Below, piece by piece: positions 34,380 through 42,664 of a stretch of DNA of 64,000 nucleotides. Below the pieces are notes generated by a model. That model worked only from the letters and a program-made list of their open reading frames with translations, was not told the origin of the DNA and ran no database searches. Location of the stretch: positions 19,956-83,955 of the forward strand of contig NZ_BMWB01000027.1 in assembly GCF_014651015.1 (NCBI RefSeq). The letters are read 5' to 3'. The DNA comes from Streptomyces xantholiticus. Lineage in GTDB: Bacteria; Actinomycetota; Actinomycetes; Streptomycetales; Streptomycetaceae. The position numbers and the translations under genes are program-made. The number at the start of each line of letters is the position of its first letter. Position 1 is the first letter of the stretch.

Positions 34380-35821
34380 GAATGTCCCTTCGTCGTGGAT
34401 CGGCTCTCTGACGGTGCGGAGTCAGGGACTTGCGGTGGTGTTTCGTTCCGTGCCGTTGCCGGTGAGGGTGTTGGTGCGGGGGTGGAGCGGGCGTGGCGCG
34501 GTTTGGGGGGCCGTACCTTGTCGACGACCGCCATGCCGATACGGAACACGGCGGCCGGTACGACGAGCGCGAGCAACACCCGGAAGACCGTCACGCCCCA
34601 GGGCATCGGCACACCCCAGGGCTGCTCCGCCAGGACCTTGTTGCCGTACTTCACGGAGATCGAGTAGTCGCCGTGCGCGCCGGCCGAGAGCTGCACGGGC
34701 AACTCGATGCGGGCCTTCTCTCCGGGCCTGATCGTGCCGCGCCACTGCTGCTCCTCCCACTGCGGGGCGAACACGCCGTGCGCGGTGCCGATCTGGAACA
34801 CCGGATCCCGGACGGGGGCGGTGCCGAGGTTGCCGACGGTGAACCCGAAGGTCCGGGTGGGCGGGGCACCGAAGAACACGAGCAGGCCCGAGTCGCCCTC
34901 GAGCCGGGTCGTGGTGAGCATCGCGAGTCTCCCGCCGCCGGTCTGCTCCGGAAGCGGCGCGGTCGGGTGCCCGGCCACCACGAACTCGACGTCGACGAGC
35001 TGCTGTTCGCCCGTGACGGTGGCGACGTGCACGACGCAGGGACACGGAACGGGCGGCTCGGCCACCGGGACCTTGCTGGTGAACGAGCCCGCCGAGTCGG
35101 TGGTGACGGCGCGGCCGTCCGCGTTGGCGCAGGAGTTGGTGCCGCCGATCACGCCCGTGGCGGGGGTGGCCCGGCCGCAGACGAGGAGCATGAGGAGTGT
35201 GCCGGGCCGCCAGTGGGTGCCGCTGACGGAGAGGTCGCCGCCCTTGCCGGCCTGCGGAGCGGAGAGTTTCACGTCGGGGGCGGACGGGGCGGCGAGAGCT
35301 GGGGTGGTGGCCGGCAGCAGGAACAGGGCGGCGGCGACGGCGGTCAGGGCGCGGCGGGCAGCCCTTCCCCCACCCCACCCCTCCCCGGAACCGCGGGCGG
35401 GCCCCCGGGCCCCCGGTCTCCGTGGGGGCTTCTCCCCCCATCCCCCCGCCCAGGCAGCTTCGCGCCGGGCACCCACGGCCGGGGCGGCCCCAAGGCGGGC
35501 GTCCGGCGGCGGCCAGGCAGTCCGGCGCCGCAGCCGGCGGGACACCCGAGCGGTCGGGTGGCTCGCCCCGGGCGCGCCCGGGGCGGGCGTCGCACAGCCA
35601 GTGGCCAGGCTGTGCGGGCCGGGCACGGACGGGGCGACGAGTCGCCTCAGCGCCGGCCAGGCGCCAGCCGGGCAGCGCGAGACGGGCGCGGACAGGGCGA
35701 CGACTGCCCCCGGAGCCGGCCACCAGGCAGTCGCCAGGCGGCGCAGGCCCGGCGCGGCGCGGTGCGCGATGGGCACCGCGCGGCGGCGCGGGGCGGGGGC
35801 GGACAGGGACAAGGGGGGCAT
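34376..35821 (-). CDS. Membrane-anchored exported protein with long Arg/Pro-rich N-terminus
   Basis: 481 residues. ATG 35821 is well supported: AGGAGG sits 6 bases upstream and the codon is 2 bp past the previous stop. The first ~150 residues are Arg/Pro/Ala/Gly-rich and non-globular. A hydrophobic segment ending ATTPALA-AP (~155-178) then looks like an internal signal sequence. After it come an Ig-like region (VKLSAPQAGKGGDLSVSGTHW), a C-P-C-V segment, and a domain (FGFTVGNLGTAPVRDPVFQI, PVQLSAGAHGDYSISVKYG) of the kind that flanks DUF916-like proteins. A membrane helix at ~405-430 precedes a basic/Ser-Thr tail. The odd N-terminus may mean the real start is further in. Function unknown. Confidence 0.65.
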   Translation of the reverse strand: MPPLSLSAPAPRRRAVPIAHRAAPGLRRLATAWWPAPGAVVALSAPVSRCPAGAWPALRRLVAPSVPGPHSLATGCATPAPGAPGASHPTARVSRRLRRRTAWPPPDARLGAAPAVGARREAAWAGGWGEKPPRRPGARGPARGSGEGWGGGRAARRALTAVAAALFLLPATTPALAAPSAPDVKLSAPQAGKGGDLSVSGTHWRPGTLLMLLVCGRATPATGVIGGTNSCANADGRAVTTDSAGSFTSKVPVAEPPVPCPCVVHVATVTGEQQLVDVEFVVAGHPTAPLPEQTGGGRLAMLTTTRLEGDSGLLVFFGAPPTRTFGFTVGNLGTAPVRDPVFQIGTAHGVFAPQWEEQQWRGTIRPGEKARIELPVQLSAGAHGDYSISVKYGNKVLAEQPWGVPMPWGVTVFRVLLALVVPAAVFRIGMAVVDKVRPPKPRHARSTPAPTPSPATARNETPPQVPDSAPSESRSTTKGHS

Positions 35822-35823
35822 CG

Positions 35824-36564
35824 TCAGCCTCCTGCTCTCTTGGCGCGGCGGCGGCGGAACCACAGAGGGGCGGGCAGGAGCAGGAGGAGCGGAAGCAGGG
35901 CCGGCCAGGGGACGAAGGTCTTCGACAGCGTCGACTCCGCGTGCACGCCGCCTGCCGCCGTGATGTTCAGGCGGAGGTCGACGGCGTCCAGCGTCGGAGC
36001 GTCCCAGCGCTCGGTGAGCGAGACCCGGCGCGCGGGGTCAAGCGGGTCCAGTTCGCGGGGCGGGTATGTGGTGGGGGCGCTGAGGAGACCGTCGGTGTGG
36101 AGGGACACGCGCGGCGACAGGGGCGTGTTGCCGCGGTTGACGAGCGTGTAGCGGACGGATCCGCCGGAGTAGGACACGTCCTCGACCGTGAGCGCCGGGA
36201 CCTTCGGGCCGCTCACGCGCAGATGGATCCGGATCGGCTCCGACCGGCCGCCGGCCGACGTCGTGATCGTGGCCGTCCGTTCGCCGGGGGGCGTGTCCGC
36301 GGGAACGGTCACCGTGAAGGGGACCTCCGCCCGGGTGCGGGCCGGGATCGTCACCTCGTCGACCGCGAGGGCGATCCACGGCGTCGGGGCGCGGGAGGCA
36401 CGCAGCCCCACGGTGAGCGGCTGCGAGCCCCGGTTCATGACAAGAACGCGGTCCTCGAGCACCATGCCGGGGCTGCCTTCCAGATACACGTACTCACGCC
36501 CCGGCTCCCAGCCGGCCGTGGGCGGCACGGCAAGGGCGAGTACGAGCGCGAGCGCGGCCCGCAC
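35824..36564 (-). CDS. DUF916 / WxL-interacting-like membrane protein
   Basis: A 246-residue exported protein. A short signal segment (~1-18) is followed by the DUF916-type peptidoglycan-binding pattern (REYVYLEGSPGMVLEDRVLVMNRG, PARTRAEVPFTVTVPADTPPGE), then a second beta-sandwich (VSYSGGSVRYTLVNRGNTPL). A C-terminal membrane helix (ALLPLLLLLPAPLWF) and a basic tail RRRRAKR follow. This is the layout of the DUF916-DUF3324 proteins that accompany WxL surface proteins in Firmicutes. GTG 36564 lies 3 bp after the upstream LPQTG-protein stop. It probably scaffolds the flanking surface proteins at the wall; that role is inference. Confidence 0.75.
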   Translation of the reverse strand: MRAALALVLALAVPPTAGWEPGREYVYLEGSPGMVLEDRVLVMNRGSQPLTVGLRASRAPTPWIALAVDEVTIPARTRAEVPFTVTVPADTPPGERTATITTSAGGRSEPIRIHLRVSGPKVPALTVEDVSYSGGSVRYTLVNRGNTPLSPRVSLHTDGLLSAPTTYPPRELDPLDPARRVSLTERWDAPTLDAVDLRLNITAAGGVHAESTLSKTFVPWPALLPLLLLLPAPLWFRRRRAKRAGG

Positions 36565-36567
36565 GGG

Positions 36568-37251
36568 TCAGCCCGCGGCCCGGCCGTCGGACGTACCACC
36601 GTGCGCGCTACCGCGCCGCGTCAGCCACAGCACACCGGCCGCCCCGGCCAGCAGAACCGTTCCGCCGAGCGTGCCGAGCGCCATGGCCGAGTCCAGCGGG
36701 CCGGTCTGCGGCAGTTCCGAGGAATCGGTGCCGCTGGTGCCGCCCACCGCGGTGACGTCCAGCTCGAGGGAGGGCCGGGGGCTGTTCTTCGGTGTGCAGG
36801 TCGTGGTCGTACCGAGGGCCTTGATCGTCAGCACGCCCGCAGTGAAGGTGACCTTGCCGCTCTTCTTCGGGGTGTACGTACCCGATAGGTCGCTGATCCT
36901 GATCGGCGTCTCCGCAGGGACGGCCGCCGCATTGGGCGGGCCGGACACCTGCACCTTCCCGGTCTCCGCGCCGCCGAGTTCGATGACCGCGCTCGGATTC
37001 ATGGCGCCCTTGCCCAGCTCGACCGGGCTGGAGGAGACGCCCTTCTGGAAGGACATCGTGAGCTTGTACGCGCTGCCGCTCTTCACGGCCTTGATGTCGA
37101 TCGGCGAGACCGCGCCCTTCGGGCCGATCGGGGTCTGGCACTGGTAGTCGACGTCCACGACGGCCGCCTGCGCGGTGGGGGCGCTCATCAGCACCACCGG
37201 GCCCGCCACCGCTGCTGCCAGCGCGAGAGCTGTTCGTTTCTGGTACGACAC
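36568..37251 (-). CDS. LPQTG-anchored surface protein
   Basis: A 227-residue exported protein, first in the four-gene operon. The signal peptide ends APTAQA-AV near residue 30. One beta-rich domain (~31-175: TPIGPKGAVSP, ELGGAETGKVQVSGPP, DLSGTYTPKKSGK, IKALGTTTTCTP) is homologous to domain B of the LAETG protein at 32994. The C-terminus is ELPQTG, a hydrophobic helix and RRG, a canonical sortase signal. GTG 37251 is chosen because a GAGGGG site lies 7 bases upstream and the signal peptide begins directly; an upstream in-frame start would add 31 residues. No sortase gene lies in the window. Confidence 0.83.
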   Translation of the reverse strand: MSYQKRTALALAAAVAGPVVLMSAPTAQAAVVDVDYQCQTPIGPKGAVSPIDIKAVKSGSAYKLTMSFQKGVSSSPVELGKGAMNPSAVIELGGAETGKVQVSGPPNAAAVPAETPIRISDLSGTYTPKKSGKVTFTAGVLTIKALGTTTTCTPKNSPRPSLELDVTAVGGTSGTDSSELPQTGPLDSAMALGTLGGTVLLAGAAGVLWLTRRGSAHGGTSDGRAAG

Positions 37252-37382
37252 GTCGGTCCCCTCGGCCGCAACGGTAACTGACGACACATCAGATCGGGCG
37301 CTCAAGGTACGCCGGAGGCCGTGGGGAGGGAAGACAAAGAGCACGCCGTATCGACGTGCTCCACAAGAGATTCAAACGGTGC

Positions 37383-37895
37383 TCACGCGGGCGCGGCGAG
37401 CTCCGCCCACACCGTCTTGCCCGGCGAGCCGGGGGTACGCACGACCCCCCAGTCCATGCAGAGCCGCTGGACGATGAACATGCCGTGCCCTCCGGGCCGC
37501 CCCGCGCGGTGCGGTGTGCGCGGCGAGGGGTGCCCGGCTCCGCGGTCGGCGACCTCGAGCCGCAGCACCTTGCCGTCGCAGCCGACACGCAGTTCCTCCG
37601 GGCCCTCGGCGTGCAGACAGGCGTTGGTGACCAGTTCGGAGACGACGAGGAGCACGTCCTCGGCGGCGGCCCTTCGGTCGGCCGTCGCGGCGGGCAGCCA
37701 TCCCCAGTCGTGGAGCGCCTGCCGCGTGAAGTCACGGGCGAGCGGAACGATGCCGCTGGCCGCGCCCAGGGCAAGACTGCGCACGGCACCCCCGGGCACA
37801 CCCAGGGACGCCGGGACGGGTACGGCCGGTGCCGCGCCGGCGCCACCCGGCTCGGGGCCGAGGTCGCCCGGCTGTTGCTGCCGGGTGGTGCTCAT
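37383..37895 (-). CDS. Anti-sigma factor-type ATP-binding protein (RsbW/SpoIIAB-like HATPase)
   Basis: A 170-residue protein with a GHKL ATPase domain (~45-168): VVSELVTNACLHA (N-box), EVADRGAGHPSP (G1) and GRPGGHGMFIVQRLCMDWGV (G2). Residues 1-40 are Pro/Ala/Gly-rich and non-conserved. Such proteins bind a SigB-family sigma factor and phosphorylate STAS antagonists. Its position 180 bp from a STAS gene that is divergent from a SigB-type sigma gene points to a partner-switching unit (compare PrsI of S. coelicolor). ATG 37895. Confidence 0.87.
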   Translation of the reverse strand: MSTTRQQQPGDLGPEPGGAGAAPAVPVPASLGVPGGAVRSLALGAASGIVPLARDFTRQALHDWGWLPAATADRRAAAEDVLLVVSELVTNACLHAEGPEELRVGCDGKVLRLEVADRGAGHPSPRTPHRAGRPGGHGMFIVQRLCMDWGVVRTPGSPGKTVWAELAAPA

Positions 37896-38075
37896 CAGCG
37901 CTTCACCTCACCGATTCACCGTTTCACCAGTTCGCCATGGTTCAACTAAGCAGTTTCCATACGCAGAGAGTGCTGGGCGTTCAACGTTCTGCGGGGTTCT
38001 CCTGCCCGACCGAATCGTGACAACACCCACTTGGTCGACACGGTCCGCGTGACGCGGGCAACACGGGCCGGTCCG

Positions 38076-38444
38076 TCAGTGGACCAGGGCGTCCTCGAGG
38101 GAGTCGTGCACGGTGAAGACCGCGTCCGCACCGGTGATCTCGAAGACTCGTGCCACCACGGGCAGCATCCCGGCCAGATGGACCCCTCCCCCGCCCGCCT
38201 CGGCCTTCAGCCGGGCGCCGAGCAGGACGTTGAGCCCGGTGGAATCACAGAACTCCAGCTGTGAGCAGTCGATGACCAGTCGTACACGGCCTTGCTCCAC
38301 CGCCTCCTCCAAGGGCACCCGCAGCAGGTCGGCGGTGTGGTGATCGAGCTCACCCGCCGGTTTCACAATCTCGCTGCGCCCCTCGGTCCGAACGTCGACC
38401 TGAAGCCGGCCCCGATTCACGCTGCCGACCGTCTCACGGTCCAT
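38076..38444 (-). CDS. STAS-domain anti-anti-sigma factor
   Basis: A 122-residue SpoIIAA/RsbV-like protein. The diagnostic phosphorylation site is DCSQLEFCDSTGLNVLLGA, with the Ser of DSTG as acceptor. It starts at ATG 38444 (MDRETVG); the frame remains open upstream and a GTG at 38483 is an alternative. In its dephosphorylated form it would bind the neighbouring HATPase and release the sigma factor. Divergent from the sigma gene with 295 bp between them. It corresponds by context to ArsI of S. coelicolor, a link made from remembered gene order. Confidence 0.88.
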   Translation of the reverse strand: MDRETVGSVNRGRLQVDVRTEGRSEIVKPAGELDHHTADLLRVPLEEAVEQGRVRLVIDCSQLEFCDSTGLNVLLGARLKAEAGGGGVHLAGMLPVVARVFEITGADAVFTVHDSLEDALVH

Positions 38445-38739
38445 GCCGTCCCTTTTCGCCGTGTCGTTCACTGCGTCGTCCACCGTGTCCTGCCTCACAT
38501 CAGACACCGTCGACGGACAGCGCTGACGCCCGTCGAACCCTACGCCCATCCTGGGGCCCTCCGGTAGCCGAACCAACCGACAATACGGACAAAGTAAAGA
38601 TACGCCACTTGCGATCGTCGTGGCCGACCCGGTAGGGCTAGTAGGGACACAACCAACACGGCCGGCTTTGGAGGCGCCGCTCACCGCAGCAGCATGTATG
38701 GGCTTCGGCAGCCATATGCCGAGAACGATGGAGGAGACC
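38445..38739. promoter_or_regulatory. Divergent region between STAS and sigma genes
   Basis: 295 bp holding promoters for both. An AT-richer stretch at 38575-38610 (GACAATACGGACAAAGTAAAGATACGCC) is the likeliest promoter zone for the sigma gene. No confident SigB-type GTTT/GGGTA pair was fixed. Confidence 0.35.
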
Positions 38740-39633
38740 ATGTCACCCCGGCTCGACGAAACGCGTACCCCCCACGCGCCGTCGACACTGTCCACTCCCA
38801 CCGACGAGACGGTCGCGGAGCCGCAGGGCCTGGAAGGCCTTCCCGAGATCCCGCCGTTCGAAGAAGTAGGAGCGCTGGACGCGCGAGAACTGTCCAAGAC
38901 GCTCTTCGCACGCCTCGTGTCCCTCGAGGAGGGCACGCACGAGTACGCGTACGTCCGCAACACGCTCGTCGAACTGAACCTCGCGCTGGTCAAGTTCGCC
39001 GCCTCCCGGTTCCGTACCCGCAGCGAACCGATGGAGGACATCGTCCAGGTCGGCACGATCGGCCTGATCAAGGCGATCGACCGCTTCGAACTCAGCCGCG
39101 GCGTCGAGTTCCCCACCTTCGCGATGCCGACCATCATCGGCGAGATCAAGCGCTTCTTCCGCGACACCAGCTGGTCGGTGCGGGTGCCGCGCCGCCTGCA
39201 GGAGCTGCGGCTGGACCTCGCGAAGGCCGGCGACGAGCTGTCCCAGCAGCTGGACCGCGCGCCCACCGTCGACGAGCTCGCCCAGCGGCTCGACATCGGC
39301 AGGGACGAGGTCGTCGAAGGCATGGCCGCGAGCAACGCGTACACGGCGAGCTCGCTGGACGCCCAGCCGGAGGACGACGAGTCCGAGGGCGCCCTCGCCC
39401 ACCGCATCGGCTACGAGGACCACGGGCTCGAGGGCATCGAGTACGTCGAGTCGCTCAAGCCGATGATCGCGGGCCTGCCGCCGCGGGACCGCCAGATCCT
39501 GTCCCTCCGGTTCGTCGCCAACATGACGCAGGCGGAGATCGGCGAAGAACTCGGCATCTCTCAGATGCACGTCTCCAGGCTGCTGTCCCGCACGCTGAAC
39601 AGGCTCCGCAAGGGACTGACGCTCGAGGAGTGA
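38740..39633 (+). CDS. sigI: SigB/SigF-family RNA polymerase sigma factor
   Basis: A 297-residue group 3 sigma factor. Region 2 has LVELNLALVKFAASRFR, EDIVQVGTIGLIKAIDRFE (2.2-2.3) and EFPTFAMPTIIGEIKRFFRD with DTSWSVRVPRRLQE (2.4). Region 3 follows (~155-200), then region 4 with LPPRDRQILSLRFVANMTQAEIGEELGISQMHVSRLLSRTL. ATG 38740 is chosen because GGAGGAG lies 4 bases upstream; earlier in-frame ATGs at 38716 and 38728 are weaker. STAS and HATPase genes on the other strand indicate control by partner switching. The symbol rests on the remembered S. coelicolor position beside hut genes, where SigI responds to osmotic stress. Confidence 0.9.
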   Translation: MSPRLDETRTPHAPSTLSTPTDETVAEPQGLEGLPEIPPFEEVGALDARELSKTLFARLVSLEEGTHEYAYVRNTLVELNLALVKFAASRFRTRSEPMEDIVQVGTIGLIKAIDRFELSRGVEFPTFAMPTIIGEIKRFFRDTSWSVRVPRRLQELRLDLAKAGDELSQQLDRAPTVDELAQRLDIGRDEVVEGMAASNAYTASSLDAQPEDDESEGALAHRIGYEDHGLEGIEYVESLKPMIAGLPPRDRQILSLRFVANMTQAEIGEELGISQMHVSRLLSRTLNRLRKGLTLEE

Positions 39634-39672
39634 ACCGGGACCGCTTCAGGTGCCTGCTGCTGCACCGGCCTC

Positions 39673-39707
39673 GGAAGGGCCCATTCCGTCAAGGAATGGG
39701 CCCTTCC
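39673..39707 (+). terminator. Terminator after the sigma gene
   Basis: A perfect 15-bp stem (39673-39687 with 39693-39707), loop GTCAA and tail TCGTTATT. It lies 40 bp past the sigma stop. Confidence 0.93.
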
Positions 39708-39770
39708 TCGTTATTGACGGGGCAGTCCTGATTGGTCCACATTGGCCCAGGAGCAAGTGGGGGGAAACAC

Positions 39771-41036
39771 ATGGCTCTTGGGGAGGGCTGCCCACAGGCG
39801 TACGCACCGCTCGAAGAGCTGATGCGGCGTCGCCTGGGCAGGGATTGCCTGTACGTGCCGTCATGCCGTCTCGGGCTCTACGTCGCGCTGCGACACTGGT
39901 GCCCGCCCGGCGGCCGGGTGCTGATGTCGCCGGTCAACGACGACGTCATTTTCTTCGTGGTGCTCGCGGCCGGGCTGCGGCCCGTACAGGCACCGTTACG
40001 GGCGGACGACGGGACCATCGACACCACGGCCGTCCCGGATTCCGTGTGGGACGGCCTGTCCGCCGTCCTCACCACCAACCTGTACGGCAACCCGGACCCC
40101 GCCCCGGAACTGCGTGCCCGCTGCGACCGGTTGGGCATCCCGCTCCTGGAGGACGCGGCGCACGCCATCGGCACGGTGGTGGCGGGGCGGCCGGTCGGCA
40201 GCTTCGGTGACGCGTCCGTCTTCAGCCTCTCCAAGCACACCGGCGCCGGTACGGGCGGGTTCCTCACGGTCGCCGACCCGGCGGCACGGGAGGAGCTCGC
40301 GCGGGCCAGGGACGAACTGCTCACGCCCTCGCGACTGTCGGCGGAGCTGGTGCACGGCCTGCGTCCGTACGCCGAGGCCGCCGTGCGGGGCCTGCGGCTG
40401 ACCGGTGCGGCCAGGGCGGCACTGCGACTGCTCGGGTTCGAGGAACGCACGGACATCCGGATGGCGCTGAGGCCGGAAGAACTCGCCCGGGCGCTCGCGC
40501 CGACGCCGTCGCTCGACGCGTTCGACTCCTGGGTGCGGGTGGACATGCACAGCTACCGGCTCGTGCCCGGCCGGGTCGGGTCACGGCGTACGCAGCGGCT
40601 GCTCTTGCGGCTCGACGAACGGCTCGCGGCCCATCTCGCCGGTACCCAGCGGTTGTTGGACACACCGTGGGCCGCGCCACGGCCGGGGCCCGCACAGCCG
40701 CTGTTCCGGGTGCCGCTGCTGGTGGAGGACCGTGACGCCGCGGCGGCGGCGCTCGCGCGCCACCGGATCACCGTGGGCCACCTCTACGATCCGCCCCTCG
40801 ACGTCTACGCGGGCGACCGTTTCACCGACGCGTCGCCGGCCCCGTCCGCCGCGGCCTGGTTCGCCCGCCACGCCCTGCCGGTGGACCCGCTGCAGGCGGA
40901 CCGGGTCGCGGCCGTGCTGGACCGCTCCGGCGTGCGCCCGGCCCGGCCGCCGGGGGCCGCGTCCGTCCGCGTGCCGACCCGCATACCGGCGAACGTCCTG
41001 CGCGACCCGCCCCGCGTGCGGCGGTCCCCCAGGTGA
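39771..41036 (+). CDS. DegT/DnrJ/EryC1/StrS-type PLP-dependent aminotransferase
   Basis: A 421-residue fold type I enzyme of the sugar aminotransferase family. The N-terminal substrate/PLP region reads YVPSCRLGLYVAL, TTNLYGNP and LLEDAAHAIGT (Asp that pairs with the pyridine N). The Schiff-base Lys is in FSLSKHTGAGTGGF near residue 153. Family members install amino groups on nucleotide sugars for polysaccharides or antibiotics. ATG 39771 follows a GGGGGGAA site; an upstream in-frame TTG is unlikely. The stop lies 55 bp before the small gene at 41091 and starts a + strand run that faces the deacetylase/GT2 genes, so a surface polysaccharide role is likely. Confidence 0.83.
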   Translation: MALGEGCPQAYAPLEELMRRRLGRDCLYVPSCRLGLYVALRHWCPPGGRVLMSPVNDDVIFFVVLAAGLRPVQAPLRADDGTIDTTAVPDSVWDGLSAVLTTNLYGNPDPAPELRARCDRLGIPLLEDAAHAIGTVVAGRPVGSFGDASVFSLSKHTGAGTGGFLTVADPAAREELARARDELLTPSRLSAELVHGLRPYAEAAVRGLRLTGAARAALRLLGFEERTDIRMALRPEELARALAPTPSLDAFDSWVRVDMHSYRLVPGRVGSRRTQRLLLRLDERLAAHLAGTQRLLDTPWAAPRPGPAQPLFRVPLLVEDRDAAAAALARHRITVGHLYDPPLDVYAGDRFTDASPAPSAAAWFARHALPVDPLQADRVAAVLDRSGVRPARPPGAASVRVPTRIPANVLRDPPRVRRSPR

Positions 41037-41090
41037 CCCACCCGCCCCGCGTCGAGCGCCTGCCGGTGGTCGGCCCGACTGCCGCGGCGC

Positions 41091-41351
41091 GTGCGCCTTC
41101 GGCCGCGGTCGCGGGCGGGCCGGATCTGGGCGCGGCGTCTGCACATGGCGGGCGTGGCGCCGCCGGGCCGGGTGTACTTCCTGCCCACCCGCGGCCAGAT
41201 CGCGGGCTCCGGGATGAACGGCATGCTCGGCGCCGCGGAGCTGCGCCACATCGAACGGTCCGTCGCCGCCTCTGAGCTGTTCGAGCGGATCGGCGGCAAC
41301 AGCGCGGGCGTCGTCCACGAACTCAAGCGCACGACAGGAGGCACCCCATGA
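41091..41351 (+). CDS. Small conserved hypothetical protein (86 aa)
   Basis: The frame has almost pure G/C third positions through to TGA 41349-41351 and a natural composition (VAPPGRVYFLPTRGQIAGSG, GMLGAAELRHIERSVAASELF). It overlaps the next ATG by ATGA, indicating coupling. GTG 41091 is the only start; the frame is blocked upstream by a stop at 41034. The first ~15 residues are Arg-rich. No known domain recognised. An alternative frame from GTG 41033, overlapping the aminotransferase stop, has poor codon bias. A frameshift near the start cannot be excluded. Confidence 0.6.
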   Translation: MRLRPRSRAGRIWARRLHMAGVAPPGRVYFLPTRGQIAGSGMNGMLGAAELRHIERSVAASELFERIGGNSAGVVHELKRTTGGTP

Positions 41352-41791
41352 GACCCCGGTCGCTCGCCTTCAGGCTGCTGCCGCCCCTGGTCGGCTGGTG
41401 CGCGGTGGCCGCCGCCGCGCTGCAGGCCGCCTCGCCGCTGCGTGCGCTCCTCGTCGTCGCGTTCCTGCTCGCCGGCCCGGGTGCGGCCGTCGTCCGGGTC
41501 TGCGCACCCGCCCTGCGCCGCTACCGCGCATCGGAGCACGACGACGGCTTCGCCCGCGACTCCGATCTGCTGGAGCAGCTCGTACTGACGCTGTTCCTGA
41601 GCTTGAGCGCCGCCGTCGTCTGCGCGACCGCGCTGCTCGCCACCGGCGCCTTCAGCGGCCTGCGCGTGCTCATGCTGCTCGCCGCGGCGACCACGCTCGC
41701 CGCCTGCTGCCCGCGACTCACGGGCCGGGCTGCGGCCGCCCGCGCTGAGGCGGAGCCCTCCTCCCCACCGGAGAAGGGAACCGTCACATGA
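41348..41791 (+). CDS. Small polytopic membrane protein
   Basis: 147 residues with about four hydrophobic segments (residues ~10-30, 33-52, 76-97, 100-118) and an Arg/Glu-rich loop (RRYRASEHDDGFARDSD) between the second and third. ATG 41348 has AGGAGG 7 bases upstream and overlaps the preceding stop. No family recognised; small membrane proteins of this kind are often part of polysaccharide clusters. The C-terminal tail is cytoplasmic-type Ala/Glu/Pro-rich. Confidence 0.72.
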   Translation: MRPRSLAFRLLPPLVGWCAVAAAALQAASPLRALLVVAFLLAGPGAAVVRVCAPALRRYRASEHDDGFARDSDLLEQLVLTLFLSLSAAVVCATALLATGAFSGLRVLMLLAAATTLAACCPRLTGRAAAARAEAEPSSPPEKGTVT

Positions 41792-41866
41792 CCCCTCACG
41801 CCGCAGGAACGGCGGGTCATGACCACCACCAGACCGTGCCACGCGGCTGAGCCGGACGCGGTTCGC

Positions 41867-42662
41867 TCAGCCCGCGAACCGGCGCCCCCGCACCCCGGCG
41901 CGGGGGCGCCGGTACAGCCGCCAGCCGACCGTCGGCAGCGCGTCGGGGAACGGCGCGACCCGCGCACCGCCCCCTCCGGCCATCCACGCCTCGACATCCG
42001 CCACGGTGTGCGTGCGGCGCACGATGAGACGTGCGACGCGGTACCGCTCGTCGGCCGGTGAGCTCAGCGCGTGCCGCACCGCCGCGGCCGATGCGCAGCC
42101 GGCGGCGGCCGCGGCCCCGCGGACGGAACGGCTGTAGCAGCCGTGCGGACGGGCGAGGTGAGCCACCGGATGCCCCGGCACGTCCTCCAGCTCTGCCTTG
42201 GGACGGGCCAGTTCCTGGGTGAGCGCGCAGGGCGGGAGGGTGTCGAGCTGCGGATGGGTGTCCGTGTGCGCGCCCACCTCCATGCCGTACTGCTCCAGCA
42301 GCGGCGCCTGCGACAGGGTCATCATCGGCGCGGGCGGCAGCGGGCTGGTCCGGCCGGGGGCGATGGCACCGGTGGTGGGATACGCGGTGGCGGGCATACG
42401 GCGGCCCGCGAGCGCCTCGGCCGTCGGGCCGGGCAGGTCGGCGAAGCCGTCGTCGAAGGTGAGGACGACGGCCGCGCCGGAAGCGGACCGCCGCCGGTGA
42501 GCGCGTCCACGAGCGTGCCGACGGTGACCGGGGTGCGGCCGCTCGCGGCGACGGTGTCGAGATGGGCGGCGAACTGCCATGGGGCGACGGTGAATTCGGC
42601 GATCCAGGGGGCGGGTCGTCCATGACCGCGGGGTAGAGGAGAACGGGAATCGTGTCCGTCAT
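41867..42662 (-). pseudogene. Polysaccharide deacetylase with two frameshifts
   Basis: Three frames must be joined to rebuild a NodB-type carbohydrate esterase of ~265 residues: MTDTIPVLLYPAVMDDP, then WIAEFTVAPWQFAAHLDTVAASG and TPVTVGTLVDALTGGGPLP, then VVLTFDDGFADLPG, GAHTDTHPQLDTLP and HLARPHG to the end. The first break is a one-base loss in the G run 42607-42611; the second is a one-base loss near 42470-42472. Catalytic Asp-Asp (TFDDG) and the metal HxxxH (HTDTH) are present, but the first-motif YHAV is YPAV. Either true mutations or sequencing errors; the His-to-Pro change favours decay. The start is 2 bp past the GT2 stop. Confidence 0.83.
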
Positions 42663-42664
42663 CC

